The notes under the pieces were generated by a model that was not told the origin of the DNA, did not search any database, and worked only from the letters and a program-made list of their open reading frames with translations. Shown here in pieces: positions 9,792-21,540 of a stretch of 64,000 nt of DNA (positions are counted from its first letter, which is position 1; each line of letters opens with the position of its first letter). Position numbers and translations under genes: made by a program. The stretch comes from Lagopus muta. Lineage: Eukaryota; Chordata; Aves; Galliformes; Phasianidae. The stretch is taken from positions 58,118,578-58,182,577 of the forward strand of contig NC_064438.1 of NCBI RefSeq assembly GCF_023343835.1, read 5' to 3'.

Positions 9792-9940
9792 AATCATTAA
9801 GGCTGGAAAAGACCTCCGAGATCCCCAAGCCCAACCCCAGCCCATCCCACTGTGCCCACTGCCCCACTGTCCCTCAGTGCCACATCTCCACTGAACACCT
9901 CCAGGGATGGTGGTCCACCACTGCTGGGCAATAATGGACC
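9792..9940 (-). mobile_element. CR1 LINE fragment abutting the exon 4 acceptor
   Basis: The reverse-complement CR1 reads ATCATTAAGGCTGGAAAAGA, then CCTCCGAGATCCCCAAGCCC and on to CCACTGCTGGGCAAT. It is sense to FERMT2, and its 3' end stops within about 20 bases of the exon 4 acceptor. Confidence 0.93.
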
Positions 9941-10149
9941 ATTTTAACAAAGGCAAGATGAAAAAAAATGGGGAAAAAAGAGAAAATCCTTCCTTAAGGA
10001 ACCACATCCAGTAACTCGAAATACCTGGGCTGATTCTCCTGTTTTGCAGCGGCTAAAAATGAAGTCGAGACCAAGTCTGTCTGGAACAAACACCTTTCTT
10101 ATGGTTGGAGAGCTCACACAGCACTGGGGCCAAACACTGCACTTCTCAT

Positions 10150-10500
10150 GCACAATGCAAACAGGAGGGGGCTGCTGATGAGTGGTGTCCCCTGGGGGGT
10201 TTCATACTGGGACCAGTATTAATGACACGGATACTGGGACCAGGTGCACCCACAGCGGATGACACCAAGCTGAGTGGTGCAGCTGACACGACAGAAGGAA
10301 GGGATGCCATCCAGAGGGACGTGGACAGGACTGGGAAGTTCAACAAGGCTTAGAGCAATGCTTGGGGCCATCCCAAGCACAAATACAGGCTGGGCAGTGA
10401 GCAGACAGAGAGCAGCCCTGAGGACAAAGACCTGGGAACATTTAAAAACTAAAATGTAGGTTCAGATTGGATCTAAGGAAGACGTTCTTCATGATTAGAG
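10150..10500 (+). mobile_element. CR1 LINE internal (reverse-transcriptase end) fragment
   Basis: GATGACACCAAGCTGAGTGG, GGGATGCCATCCAGAGGGAC, GTTCAACAAGGC, CAAGCACAAATACAGGCTGG and GAGCAGCCCTGAGGACAAAG match the 3' part of CR1 ORF2 in sense. It is internally deleted and its frame is broken. Confidence 0.9.
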
Positions 10501-10818
10501 TGGCGAGGCCCCGGCACTGCTGTCACGCAGTCTGCCCCAGCCCCTGTGTGGTTGCTATGTCCACATTTGCCAGGGGACGGCTGCCATCATAAACAGCACG
10601 TTCCAAAAATGACTTTGTTTTGTAGCCTTATTACAGCATGGCTTCTCTGGCAGGCTGTGTCCTGCTCTGAGAATTTGCTGCCCTGCTTGCAGACATGGTG
10701 AGCGCTGTGGGGCCACAATGCTATCTGTACAACCTCTGCTTCCACCCACACCTGGGCTGTGGTTGTCCTTGGTGACATCCAGACCCAGCACCCCTTAACC
10801 CAGCACCTCCACGTTACC

Positions 10819-11000
10819 CATAGAATCATAGAACAGTTGGGTTGGAAGGGTCCTCGAAGATCATCCAGTTCCAACCCCAATGCCACAGGCTGCTTGCCAA
10901 CCAGTAAATCAAGCTCCATTCAATCTGGCCTTTGAGCACCTCCAGGGATGGGCATCCACAACTTCTCTGAGCAGAATCTTCCATACTATGGCCAGAATCT
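10819..11000 (-). mobile_element. CR1 LINE fragment
   Basis: The reverse-complement tail starts ATAGAATCATAGAACAGTTG, then GGTTGGAAGGGTCCTCGAAG and CACCTCCAGGGATGGGCATC. Confidence 0.92.
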
Positions 11001-13093
11001 CCCGCTCTATGGGTGTCCCACCCCCAAACCATCCACTGACACAGCTCTAATTAATTGAAGTGCACCCTGATTCATTATTACGACACAAACACCACCCATG
11101 GCACTGAGCTCCCTCCCTGCACCCACTCAGGTTTCACCAACACTCAGTGCTTCAACCATTCCTCCCAGCAAACGCCCGATGCGGGAATACAGACAGCTCT
11201 TCCGATTCGCTCCTCTCGCCTCCAGCTTATCTCATTAAGAAAAAATCTGCTGGGATAACTGGGGTCACGAGCACAGGATGACTTGCAGCAGTGCCTAAAA
11301 TGAGGAGTTCCCCTGGTATTTTGCTAGCAAGGTTTATACTCGGCTGTTTATTTATGGTGCATTAGCAACTGATGCTGCCGCTCAGCTGAAACCATTCAAA
11401 GAGGCCAAGAGAAGGGCTGCAGGCCAAGCTCTGCTCCTGAAAGCAATCTGCTGGAGACGGCCCAACGCTTGACCATCTGATTTCAAAGCGACTTTTTATA
11501 GTTCCTCAGTTGTTCGTGACGCTCTCTTCGGATTACAAAGGATGCTGTGAGTTTTCAGCAGCTGCTTCAAAGCCGCGCAGCGCCACGAGGCACAGCGGAG
11601 CATCCTTGGCATGCAAGAGCCCCTTTGTGGCTGGGCACGTTTTCCAGAGATAAATCCCAAATTTCACCCCAACAGCCAGCTGCTGGACACGCCGTCATCA
11701 CAACCCTCCCAAAGCCAACTGCAGGCATTCGGGCTGCAATGGGGAGAGCAAAAGTGAAGCTTGCTGTAAGTGTGCAGCATGCAGGCAGTGAGCGAGCACC
11801 GCCGTCTGCTTCTCCGACCCCAAAGCCAAAGGAAAAGCAAAAAAAGAAAAGCAACTTTGAGCACTTTGCTGGTTGTGCTTCTCAATCTTTCAGTAAACTA
11901 CTGGCAGAAAAAAACGCTTGACACTGCCTGTGATTAATAAGTTTACAAAGGCTCCTCAAGCGTGTTTTGAATAGAGACAGGCTTGGCAAATGCGGTGTTT
12001 AGTTACTGTAGCTAAAGCAGAGACTGTCCAGGGTATAAGGGCTTGCAGATGGTGGTGCTCCAGTTAGTTGGAAAGCAGGACAGGGAGCTGCTGAGGGCGC
12101 CAGCCCATTTTCTGGCCATAAATGCAAGTGATACGTCTTTAAAGCAGTGTGAAAAGCTGGAAATCCAATGGCAGGTCCGTGCTGTTGGATAGGTCACGCC
12201 GTGCCTGCAGAAAGCCATCACTGGAGATGTTCCTCTGGGGCAAAACATCTCCCCAGATGGGGACTGCAGCCTCAAAGCCAAGCAAACCCCATCCGCATCT
12301 CCCCCCATTTCAGCTCCCCCTGAGTCCAGGTCCCGCAGAGCTGCAGTGCTGACCTCGGAGCAGTGCAATGTTTGCTCTCCAATTTCTGCTTTTGTTACCA
12401 TCTGCGGGGACTGTGTTTGCTTAAAGAGAGACTCCTTGTCTGTACACACAAGACAGATGGCAGTGGCGAAGTCTGCTTGAAATTACTGTAAATGATCACG
12501 ATCCATTTAGCATTTCAATTTCTGCATGTTGTGCAAGCGTGTGAAATCTCAGCTATTCCCTCAGCGGCGCGGCTGGAAGCGGCCCATCCTGCTGGGTGCT
12601 GCCTATGGAGATCCCATCCGTGGCTGCGCTGTGCTGATGCAGACAAACTCTTGGCCTTTCATTCCCCTGGAATCTCTCCTTTCTGCTCCAGCCCAAACAC
12701 AGCCCACCCGGCCCAGCTGTGCCCATTTATCTCCTGCCCAGAGATGAGCAGCAGAGCTGGGATGAAAAATCCTCTTTCTCCGCAGAACAGTGCACTGACT
12801 GCTCCTGGAAAACTGGCTTTGAAGGAAAACAGCCACTCTGATGGCGGTGAAATTCCAAATTCACACCATTTTTGGACCAAATCCATCAAGCAAACCACGC
12901 AGCTGCTGCATCCTTAACACCAAGGTGCATTGCAGCTGTGGGAAAGCAGAGGCAGGAACAAAACCCACGGGTTTTGGCATGGAAGAAGGATTTTGCTCCT
13001 TTGTGTCCATCCAAGCTGGCATCACCCAATGGAAGCACTGTCTCAGGATACATCAGCTTCCCCCAAATCTAAAATTATGGGAAATCACATTAC

Positions 13094-13190
13094 TTAGAAT
13101 CACGGAATCGTTAGGGTTGGAAAAGACCTCTGCTATCATCTAGTCCAGCCATCCACCAACCACCAGTGCTGTCCACTGCAACGCATCCAG
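13094..13190 (-). mobile_element. CR1 LINE 3' fragment
   Basis: TTAGAATCACGGAATCGTTA, then GGGTTGGAAAAGACCTCTGC and CCATCCACCAACCACCAGTG form a reverse-complement CR1 tail. Confidence 0.85.
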
Positions 13191-14051
13191 TATCCAGTTT
13201 TGACATGCCAAGAGATCAAACCCTCCAAAGAAATTACTGTTCCCTTTTCCACCCCCATTCTGGCTGCCTAAAATCCATACAGCATAAGGTTAACCTTACT
13301 CTTGAAACAGTGAAAACTCCATCATTTTCCTTGCAGCACACACAACATTTAGGGGAAATCCTCGCTTTAACGCTCATCCAGTTGCCCTCAGCTAGGACAT
13401 GTGTTTTGAAGTGGGATATTTCTGCACTGGATAACCAATGCCTCGAACCAATGACTCATAAAAATTACAGCCTTTGCACTCCGACACGACGATTCCTAGA
13501 GAAACGAGACCTCAAAACCCACTTCCCTCCCATTTCAGATTTCAAGCTACATTTTTTGGGAGGGAATCAGCAAATTCTGTCTGCCGCCGTGAGTCGACAG
13601 AACCAGGTATTATCCTTATCTTTGACTCATTCAAGATAAAGCTCTGCAAAACAAACCCAAGGCAATAAAAAAATAAAAAGCAGCGCATAGCATTGGGAAC
13701 GCCTGCAGATAAGAGTGTGGCTGTGCTGTGGTGCTGCAGCATCTGACCATGGAGCAGCTCCTCACCCATAGCACATTCAGAACATTTTATTATGGGTTCT
13801 TCAGCTGCCTGGCTGTTTAAATATTTATCTGGGCCAAAGCCAAGCTCTGTGTTACAGTCATGGGCCAGCAGGTCGGTCAGGACATCCCGTGAGCCACCTG
13901 ATGTGCTGCAGAGCAAAACCAGGGCTCACCCTGGCATGGGCTCTGCCTTCCAAAATTCCATATGGAAAACCTGAGAGCTGGATGAACGATGCGCTGCTGG
14001 AGCAGAGAAGTGCAAAACCACCTAAAAATGGTGTGCCTGGGAGACCTGATC

Positions 14052-14370
14052 ATGGGATCATAGAATCACTGATGTTGGAAAAGATCCCCCAGGCCCAACC
14101 CCAGCCCACCATGCCCACTGCCCACATCCCTCAGTGCTGCACCTCCACAGCTCTGAAGCCCCTCCAGGGATGGGGACTCCAATACCCAAGTGCAGGACTC
14201 AGCTCTTTGTCTCACTGAACCTCATCCATTGGCCTCAGCACACTGACAGCCCTTCCAGATCCCTCTGTAGGGCCTTCCCAGCCTCAGCCAGATTGACACC
14301 TCCTAACAGCTTGCTGTCATCTGCCAAACTATTGACGCTGAGTGGTGCCCAGAGTCAAAACCAGGTTGCA
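14052..14370 (-). mobile_element. CR1 LINE fragment, with internal segment
   Basis: The CR1 tail (GGGATCATAGAATCACTGAT) is followed by the CACATCCCTCAGTGCTGCAC block. It then jumps to an internal CR1 segment (CAGATCCCTCTGTAGGGCCT, CTTGCTGTCATCTGCCAAAC), so the element carries an internal deletion. Confidence 0.85.
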
Positions 14371-14848
14371 CTGGACTGGAGGTGCCCCTAAGGGAGAGGT
14401 GGAAGAGGAAGGAGACAGCACTGATGGAACCCAGCGTTAGTGTAAGGCGAATAAAAAAGGAGAGACAGGAGGAGCCAAACGCTGTATGTTTGGATGATTT
14501 TTCCATGAGTGGGATGAAATCCCCAGCCTCCCGTTATCCGGATGCCTTTTGGAGCCCAGACAGCACTTTGAGCCTTTCCCTGAAGTTGCTGAAGTCAAAT
14601 TAAACTCATTCGATTAAGCGCCACAAACAAGAGAATAAATCCACTTAGAGCCTCTGCATCGGGCCATAAAGAGAGAACAGGCGTGGAGCTGGGCTGCCAG
14701 CAGCTCCTTATGGCTTTGGGATGGACATCTATTTAAAGGGGCTCTGTCAACAGAAGAGTAAGGATGAAAAAATCCACTGACTCACACGGTGACATACAGC
14801 CTGACGCTGCTCCACAGCAGGATGGGGACAGGGATGGGGAGGAGAAAG

Positions 14849-14859
14849 GGGGGGGGGGG
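14849..14859. repeat. poly-G run
   Basis: About eleven consecutive G within a G-rich stretch in FERMT2 intron 3. Confidence 0.9.
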
Positions 14860-15352
14860 AAGAGTTTGTTCCATTTTGGTCACTTTGGGACTACGTGTCG
14901 TTATTTTGGTCCTGGGGTGCATTCAGACTCTACGTGAACACAGCAGACGCATACAGGAGAGCAATAAAAAGAGTGAAAAAATGAAGAAGTTGGCAGCGGC
15001 ACACTCGGCCTTTGCGATTTAAAAAGCTGAGTCCACTGCAATTTGGCAGGCTCTCTAAATGGTAAGATTTCCTTCCACACCCATCCCCTAGACATATTTA
15101 GAAATAGCTGTGCTACTGCCAAACCTCTGCTGGCGGTAGCAGAAGGCAGCAGCAAACCCTGCCCAGGGGCTGGGATGGGAGCGATGGCTCCGAGCATCCC
15201 CGCAGTGCTGCCCAGCATCCCAGCACTGTGCTGGGGGAGGCTGCTTCCCCCAGCTGCTCGCGTGCAAAACCCTGAATTGGTCCCAATATTTTAGCAGAAA
15301 TGCTGCTTTGTTTTCAAGACAGGCATAAAGGAAGAAAAAAATAGTTTAAATC

Positions 15353-15500
15353 CTAAAATCACGGCATGGGTTGGGTTGGAAGGGGATTCCATGATCATCC
15401 AGTCCACATGGATGCCCCCCAGCTCATCCACCCCATCCCTGGCCTCAGGCACCTCCAGGGATGGTGCACCCCCAGCTATGGGCAGAGGGGTGGCTGTCCC
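15353..15500 (-). mobile_element. CR1 LINE fragment
   Basis: AAATCACGGCATGGGTTGGG, then TTGGAAGGGGATTCCATGAT and CACCTCCAGGGATGGTGCAC form a reverse-complement CR1. Confidence 0.88.
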
Positions 15501-15723
15501 ATGTCCCCAGCTCTGCCCCGTGGCTTTCCCAAGGCAGCCAGCAGCACTCTATGTGCTAATGGGGCTGGGCAGAGCCCCGGGAGGACCAACAGGCTTCACT
15601 TTTGCAGAAATAGCAGCTTTTTATAGAAGTTTTTTTGGCATCCGAGGGCGTGGAAATATTACAAATACTTCAGAAGGCAGAGGACATTCTGTACTGGGGG
15701 AGAGACCAGTTTATAAAGAGAAG

Positions 15724-15748
15724 CAAAATAAATAAATAAATAAATAAG
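15724..15748. repeat. (AAAT)n microsatellite
   Basis: A run of AAAT/AATA tetranucleotides, about six units. Confidence 0.93.
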
Positions 15749-15887
15749 GTAGGGTCACATTCAGTGTCTAGACAGCCTGGGGTGACACCTCGCCCAGCTC
15801 ACACCGTGCTGCTCCCAAATGCCACCAGCAGCACGGCTCGAGTTGCAGGCGAAGGCTGGGACAAGCAGGGCACATCAGCTGTCACTC

Positions 15888-16085
15888 ATCACAGAATGGC
15901 CTGGGTTGCACAGGAGCACAGTGCTCATCCAGCTCCAACCCTCTGCTGTGTGCAGGTCGCCAACCAGCAGCCCAAGCTGCCCAGAGCCACATCCAGCCTG
16001 GGATGATCTGATCATGATCTCCATCTGGACAACAAGCCATTGACCACCACTCTCCGACGTACGAACTCACAACCAGTGAAGAATA
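15888..16085 (-). mobile_element. CR1 LINE fragment, young-looking subfamily plus internal piece
   Basis: ACAGAATGGCCTGGGTTGCA through GCCACATCCAGCCTGG is the same subfamily as 3789. A short stretch (CTGGACAACAAGCCATTGAC) resembles a more internal CR1 segment, consistent with an internal deletion. Confidence 0.87.
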
Positions 16086-16429
16086 CGAGGAAGAACCTTA
16101 TAAGGACAGCAGCTTTTCCCCACCACAACAACTCTCCATTTCTGGGACACCCGCAGTGCTGCTGGGGCAGGAAATGCAGAGGCATGGGAAAAAAGCCTTC
16201 CTGCTTGCAGCTCTGTTTGCTTTTCCTCTCCCACGTGCCCAGCAGCAGCAGTGCATCCTGCCTGCAGCCCAGGACACAGGGAGAGAACCTACAGAACAGC
16301 ACGAGGCACCCACAGGGAAACAGCTTAAGAAAAAAGCAGATGGAAAGCATCATCTCTAATCACACAGTGATGGCGTGATGGCAAAGAGCTTCTGTCTGTC
16401 TGCAGTTACATGGGATGACTGCTCAGCAG

Positions 16430-16740
16430 CGGCTGATTGGAGAAGACCTCCAAGACACCCAACCCCAACCAGCCCACCCTGCCCACTGCCCACATCCCTC
16501 AGTGCCACATCTGGAACACCTCCAGGGACGGTGACCCCATCACTGCTGGGCAGCTGTGCCACTGCAGCACTGCTTTTTCAGAGAAGGAATGCTTCCTAAT
16601 ATCCAACCTGACCCTCCCCCGGTGCAATGTGAGGCCATCACCTCTCATCCTATCGCTGCCAAATGCGAGAAGAGGCTGATCCCCACCTCGCTACCACCTC
16701 CCTTCAGGCAGTTGTAGAGAGTTGTAGAACATTTCCATCA
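16430..16740 (-). mobile_element. CR1 LINE fragment
   Basis: GGAGAAGACCTCCAAGACAC, CATCACTGCTGGGCAGCTGT, CTAATATCCAACCTGACCCT and TGAGGCCATCACCTCTCATC run in order as a reverse-complement CR1 of about 300 bases. Confidence 0.92.
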
Positions 16741-18034
16741 CTGAGCTCTTGTTGCTCTGGAGGCTTGGGGATTCCTATCCAGGCAATGCTATTTCGGGGT
16801 ATCACAGGAAAAAGAAGCCCAGGGGGACCATCAGTGGACTGGAGAATGCTCTGCAGTCCCTTCTCAATGGGAGAAGCAGGGACTTCATCTGCTCTGAGCT
16901 CCATGTGATTGGTGGGTCAGAAATGGCCTGGGGAGCTGCTCAAGTGGGGGCAAAGCCATTTCACCGCAGTGATGGGAGCCTGCAAACAGATCTGGGAGCT
17001 CCAAGTACAGCTCAAAGCTGTACGTTGATTCTGGGTCATAGCTGAGCCTGGAAGGAAGAGCTTCAAAGCTGTCCCTGCTCAAGTCCCTTTCCTAACATCC
17101 AGCCTGAACCTCCCCTTGCAGTTCGCCCCATACCAACCAGCTGCTGATATGCAGCATGCTGAATTGCATTCACATACCTTCTAGGTTGTCTGCTAGGCAG
17201 GGAAAACCTCCCCAGCAGGGCAGCGATGGGACAGGAACACATAGGGCACTCATAAGCAGCACCACATCCCCATCCCTCAGCAATTCCTGAACCGAAAAAG
17301 GGAACTTTTACTTTCTCTTTCTGTGGTTTCTGACTGCAGACCAAAGCCTGCCCTCGCAGCAGGCACACAGCCAGGCCCAGCACCGGGCTGCTCTCTCCAT
17401 CCTCCTCCCATCCCAGTGCCCTCCCCACCGGCTGCAGGGGGAACACAGGGGCTGTTCCACTGGGAATGAGATTGCATTTTCCGGCTTCACACGACCTCCA
17501 CGGACGCTGGGGGACGTGTGAGCAGCTCTAGAATCCTCCCACATCCACCCCCAGGATCCCCAGAGGTGAGCTTTGCTCTCTGTGACCGTTTCCATCTGCA
17601 GATTAGGGGCTCTGAAAAGAAATCCCACTGGTGACATGCTGTATTCCAGGAGACAGCAGCAATAATGCTCTCATTTTAATTAAGAGAGATGCAGAACAGA
17701 AGCAACCTCACTGGCCAGTCCCAATGGGCCAGCTCTGCAATGGAGGCTGCTCTGCCTTGCCATGTCCCCTCCAAACCATTTCACATAGCTCTGACAGCAT
17801 TCATCATCTGCTGTAACACCAACTCCCCTTTTGCAGCCTGTGACAGAAATGCAAATCTCAGGCACCGTCCTGGAGCAAAGCCATTGCAAGGACCGAAGGA
17901 CACTGGCAGAAACACTCCGCAGATGTCAGCCTCCTTCCTTCCTTCCCCACCGCTCTCTGCTTTGAGACCAATTGCAGAACAAAAGCTAGGGCAGCATCCT
18001 TGCCCTGTGCTGTGGCACTGCATGGAATCACCAA

Positions 18035-18250
18035 GAACCACAGACTCATTTTCAGCCAGAGGGTGGTGAGGCACTGGCACAGGTTGCCCAAGGAGGCTGT
18101 GGATGCCCCATCCCTGCAGGCATTCAAGGCCAGGCTGGATGTGGCTCTGGGCAGCCTGGGCTGCTGGTTGGTGACCTGCACACAGCAGGGGGTTGGAGCT
18201 GGATGAGCGATGTGCTCCTGTGCAACCCAGGCTATTCTATCATGCTACGA
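18035..18250 (+). mobile_element. CR1 LINE fragment, young-looking subfamily
   Basis: Sense copy: GGTTGCCCAAGGAGGCTGTG, CAGGCATTCAAGGCCAGGCT, CACACAGCAGGGGGTTGGAG and CCCAGGCTATTCTATCATG. It joins tail-to-tail with an opposite CR1 beginning near 18245. Confidence 0.93.
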
Positions 18251-18400
18251 TTAAGGCTGGAAAAGACCACTAAGATCATTGAGTCCAACTGTAAATACAC
18301 CACATGTGCCACAGCTCTACAGCACAAACATCCCTCCTGCATCCTCCTTCCCAGGCTTTGTCTGCACAGCAGCAGCCTGTATCTGATGTCTGTTGTGAGC
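18245..18400 (-). mobile_element. CR1 LINE fragment, tail-to-tail with the previous one
   Basis: ATTAAGGCTGGAAAAGACCA, then CTAAGATCATTGAGTCCAAC is a reverse-complement CR1 tail. It starts where the sense copy at 18035 ends. Confidence 0.8.
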
Positions 18401-18897
18401 AGCCTCCATGGGCTGCCAAACACAGCACAGCAAACACGACTGCACAATTCGAGGAATTCCCAATCTTTTGGGTTGGATTCTCAATCTTTTGGGTCGTTAA
18501 CTCTAAATCTTGGCATATCCTGTAATTTAGAGGCAAAATAAGCAAAAGCACAACCTACATAACATACGCAAGCGTGATCCTGCTTGCTTATGGAGCATTG
18601 CAGAGATGCAACCAGCTAGAGTGCTGGCGACACGAGGAATTACTTCCAATTACTCCTTAATCATGCCATATGTTAAAATTAGTGAAGTATGTAATTGGAT
18701 GCTCTGGGGGCAAAGACAGCAAACAGATCCAAGCTATGAGTGACTCACAAACACAATTTTCTCTGCTGAGCATTGGTTCAGGCAGGCCACAGCAGACGGT
18801 AATTTAAGAAATGAAGGGATTTTCAGAGAAAAGAGCTATGTTAGAGCAGGGATTACCTCCTTCCCTTTCTACCTTGAAATATGTGCTTGGTTTTCCT

Positions 18898-19085
18898 GAG
18901 GGAGGCAATTAGGAAACGCTTCTTCTCTGAAAGAGTGGTGCTGCAGTGGCACAGCTGCCCACGGAGGGTCACTGTGCATGGAGGTGATCCAGAGCCATGG
19001 GGATGTGGCACTGAGGGATGCTGGCAGTGGGCATGGTGGGGTGGGCTGGAAATCTTGGAGGTCTTCTCCAAGCTATGATTCTACA
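18898..19085 (+). mobile_element. CR1 LINE fragment
   Basis: Sense copy: GGAAACGCTTCTTCTCTGAA, GGTGCTGCAGTGGCACAGCT, GATGTGGCACTGAGGGATGC and GAGGTCTTCTCCAAGC with a tail merging into TA-rich DNA. Confidence 0.92.
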
Positions 19086-19145
19086 CATATACATATTAAT
19101 CCTATAGATATCTATAATATATATATATATATGTATCTGTACATA
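19086..19145. repeat. TA-rich microsatellite at a CR1 3' end
   Basis: The CR1 tail runs directly into ACATATACATATT-type sequence and an AT dinucleotide run (about 19117-19132). Confidence 0.88.
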
Positions 19146-20640
19146 TAACCAGATAGAAAAGCATCCATAGATCTCCATGAAGAGCCTCCAGTCCCATCTT
19201 CCCATTCCCAACACTGAGCACCGCTGAACATCTGGCTTCCAGTACACACCAGCAGAAGGGCTAAACAAGATGCAACCCCCACATTCAGCTTCACAGCTCC
19301 CATCTGCCATCAAACAGCTTGGGTTTAAGCCAAACTCTTCTTTTGTTCCTTCCCCACCATCAGGTACCCCAGCACCTGGCAGAAACACCCACGACAGATG
19401 TCAAAGCGCTTCCTGTGCTGCTCACTGCAGCTCTCTGAGCAGATTTCCCCTCTTTGCACATCTTTAAATATTAGTGTTATCCTCCTGCTTTACTCATAAA
19501 TACACAGGGAGGCCTGGAGTTAAATCAAGAGCTGCTTCAGGCCCATGTAAGGTTCTGGCTGCTCTGTGCTCTCATTACATGATTAACTCCAGCAGAATTT
19601 CCCAACATGACTCACTGCTAGAATCAGCAGCAGCAAAGCAGACGCTCGTGGCCTCACTGTCTAGCAAGGTATTGGAAATGGCAATAGGAGATGCAATGGG
19701 AGATGGGGGTGGGATGCTAAATCTGCTTGGAAATAACGCTGCCTAAGCTCTTCCTGTTTTAAGGAGAATTTTCCCAATATTTATCAAAATGAAACTCAAA
19801 AAAAGACAATCCAAGACAGCCCCAAAACTCAACCAAACCCAAAACAGGAAAGGAACAGCACAGGGCCCTCTCAAGACACATCACCAGCTATATATACACC
19901 GGCGCAGCGGGTGTCGTAACAGCTCCCTTCCAGCTTCCTGCTCACACAACTGGGTCAGCCAAGAGTAACCAGAGCTGCTCTAGAAGAGCAGAAATAGATT
20001 TACTACAGCAGCGTGGGCATTGCTTGGTCCCTCTGAGCTGAGTGACCATGGCCCATGTTGGGGGGGTGGAATAAGAAACATGGGAAGATCAGTAAAAAGC
20101 AGTGCAAACATTGCACATCTGGTATAGCAAATGATCCACCCCTCCTGGGGCTTCTTACTGAAGGGAATCAGGGAGGAAGGAGGGAGAATCAGCTGCTTCC
20201 TTCCACCAGACAGTTTTATAGCAGAGCATCATCACTTAATCCCTAATACCATTTTCTCCTAGAAGAAGACCCAGGGATCTGGCAGATTTCCTATTGCAGG
20301 GTTTGTTCTTCATCTAGCGCCTATGTTTGCAAAAATACAGATAGAAATCACAACCCAGCACCAATAACTCTACCAGGGAGCAGGGTGCTGCTGCCCTGCC
20401 CAGTGCAGCACTGCGAGCAGCTCTGCTCTGAAAGCAGCACTCAGCATGGAAACCTCATCCCTTTGTGGGTTACATCTGCAGTGCTCTGCAGGTATCAACA
20501 CACAGAACTGAAAGGCAAAACGAGCAGGCATTTGGGCTGCCTGATCCCCAGGTTGGCTGCTGAGTGCTTGAAGGTGGAAGTCAGCAGTGATTTAATGAGT
20601 TTTACTGCACAAGAGCACAAATGGAAGACAAGGTACTCAC

Positions 20641-20874
20641 TGAAGGTTTTGCATATGTCAGAAACCGCCTTGAAGACTCTGTCGGAGAAGTTGACCTTCA
20701 CCTTCACGTACTTCATGTTGGGCAGCTGCAGGCGGAGCAGCTTGTGCTGCGGTGTGAACTGCAGCTTGGCGTCAGCCTGGATCCCATACTTGTCCAACGT
20801 CCAGTGTGTTTTGAGGAGCCACGTCTTCTTCTTTTCCCACCAGAGCGCGTGGTCCGACCAGTCCTTCTTGACAT
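20641..20874 (-). CDS. FERMT2: FERMT2 coding exon 3 (F0/F1, codons 53-130)
   Basis: This exon encodes [60 protein letters not shown] and [17 protein letters not shown]: the end of the F0 lobe and the start of F1, nearly invariant in kindlin-2. The acceptor TTGCAG ends at 20875 and the donor is CTTCA|GTGAGT at 20640. Phase is 1 at both ends; the first two bases complete the Asp codon opened in exon 2. Confidence 0.98.
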
Positions 20875-21045
20875 CTGCAACAAACACAGCATTCACCCAT
20901 TAAAACCAAGACCAGAATTAACCTTCAGAAGTCAGAAATAATTGCTTGCACACCATAGCCGCCAGCTCGGAGGTGAGCTTTTTGCTTGGGGATGAGCTGT
21001 TTGCTATGGGATGTACCAATGGGTCTGAAGGATGTCACTGCCTCC

Positions 21046-21540
21046 TCATCACAGAACCACAGAACAGCCCGGGTTGGAAGGGACCTCAAGAACCACGAAG
21101 CTCCAACCCCCCTGTGCCATGCAGGGCCACCAACCTCCACATTTCACAGCAGCCCAGGCTGCCCAGGGCCCCATCCAACCTGGCCTTCAACACCTCCAGG
21201 GATGGACGGGGCATCACAGCCTCTCTGGGCAGCTGTTCCAGCACCTCACCGCTCTCACAGCACACAACTTCTCCCTGACATCCAACCTCCATCTGCCCTC
21301 CCTCAACTCCAAACCATTTCCCCTTGTCCTGCTGCCATCTCCCCTTTCCAAGAGCTGACTCCCCTCCTGTCTGCAGGCTCCCTTTAGGTACTGCAGGCTG
21401 CACTGAGCTCACCCCGCAGCCTTCTTTTCTCTGTGCTGAACAAGCCCAGCTCCTTCACCCTATCTTCATAGGCTGCCCTCTGCTCATCTTTGTGGCTCCT
21501 CTAGACCCTCTCCAACAGCTCCCCTCAGCTGTCATTTCCA
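21046..21540 (-). mobile_element. CR1 LINE, about 500 bases
   Basis: One of the two longest copies. It runs from CACAGAACCACAGAACAGCC through CACCAACCTCCACATTTCAC, GCTGTTCCAGCACCTCACCG and CAGGCTCCCTTTAGGTACTG to CTCCTCTAGACCCTCTCCAA. It is a close match to the copy at 46492. Confidence 0.94.

Larger units (their letters stand above)
9774..20640 (-). other. FERMT2: FERMT2 intron 3 (between exons 3 and 4)
   Basis: A 10.9-kb intron. Besides the CR1 copies listed separately it holds an AAAT run (15724-15748), a G run (14849-14859) and an AT dinucleotide run (19117-19132). The remaining stretches (11040-13090, 13190-14050, 14400-15350, 16740-18030, 18440-18890, 19150-20640) show no coding or RNA feature that I can support. 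Confidence 0.8.
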
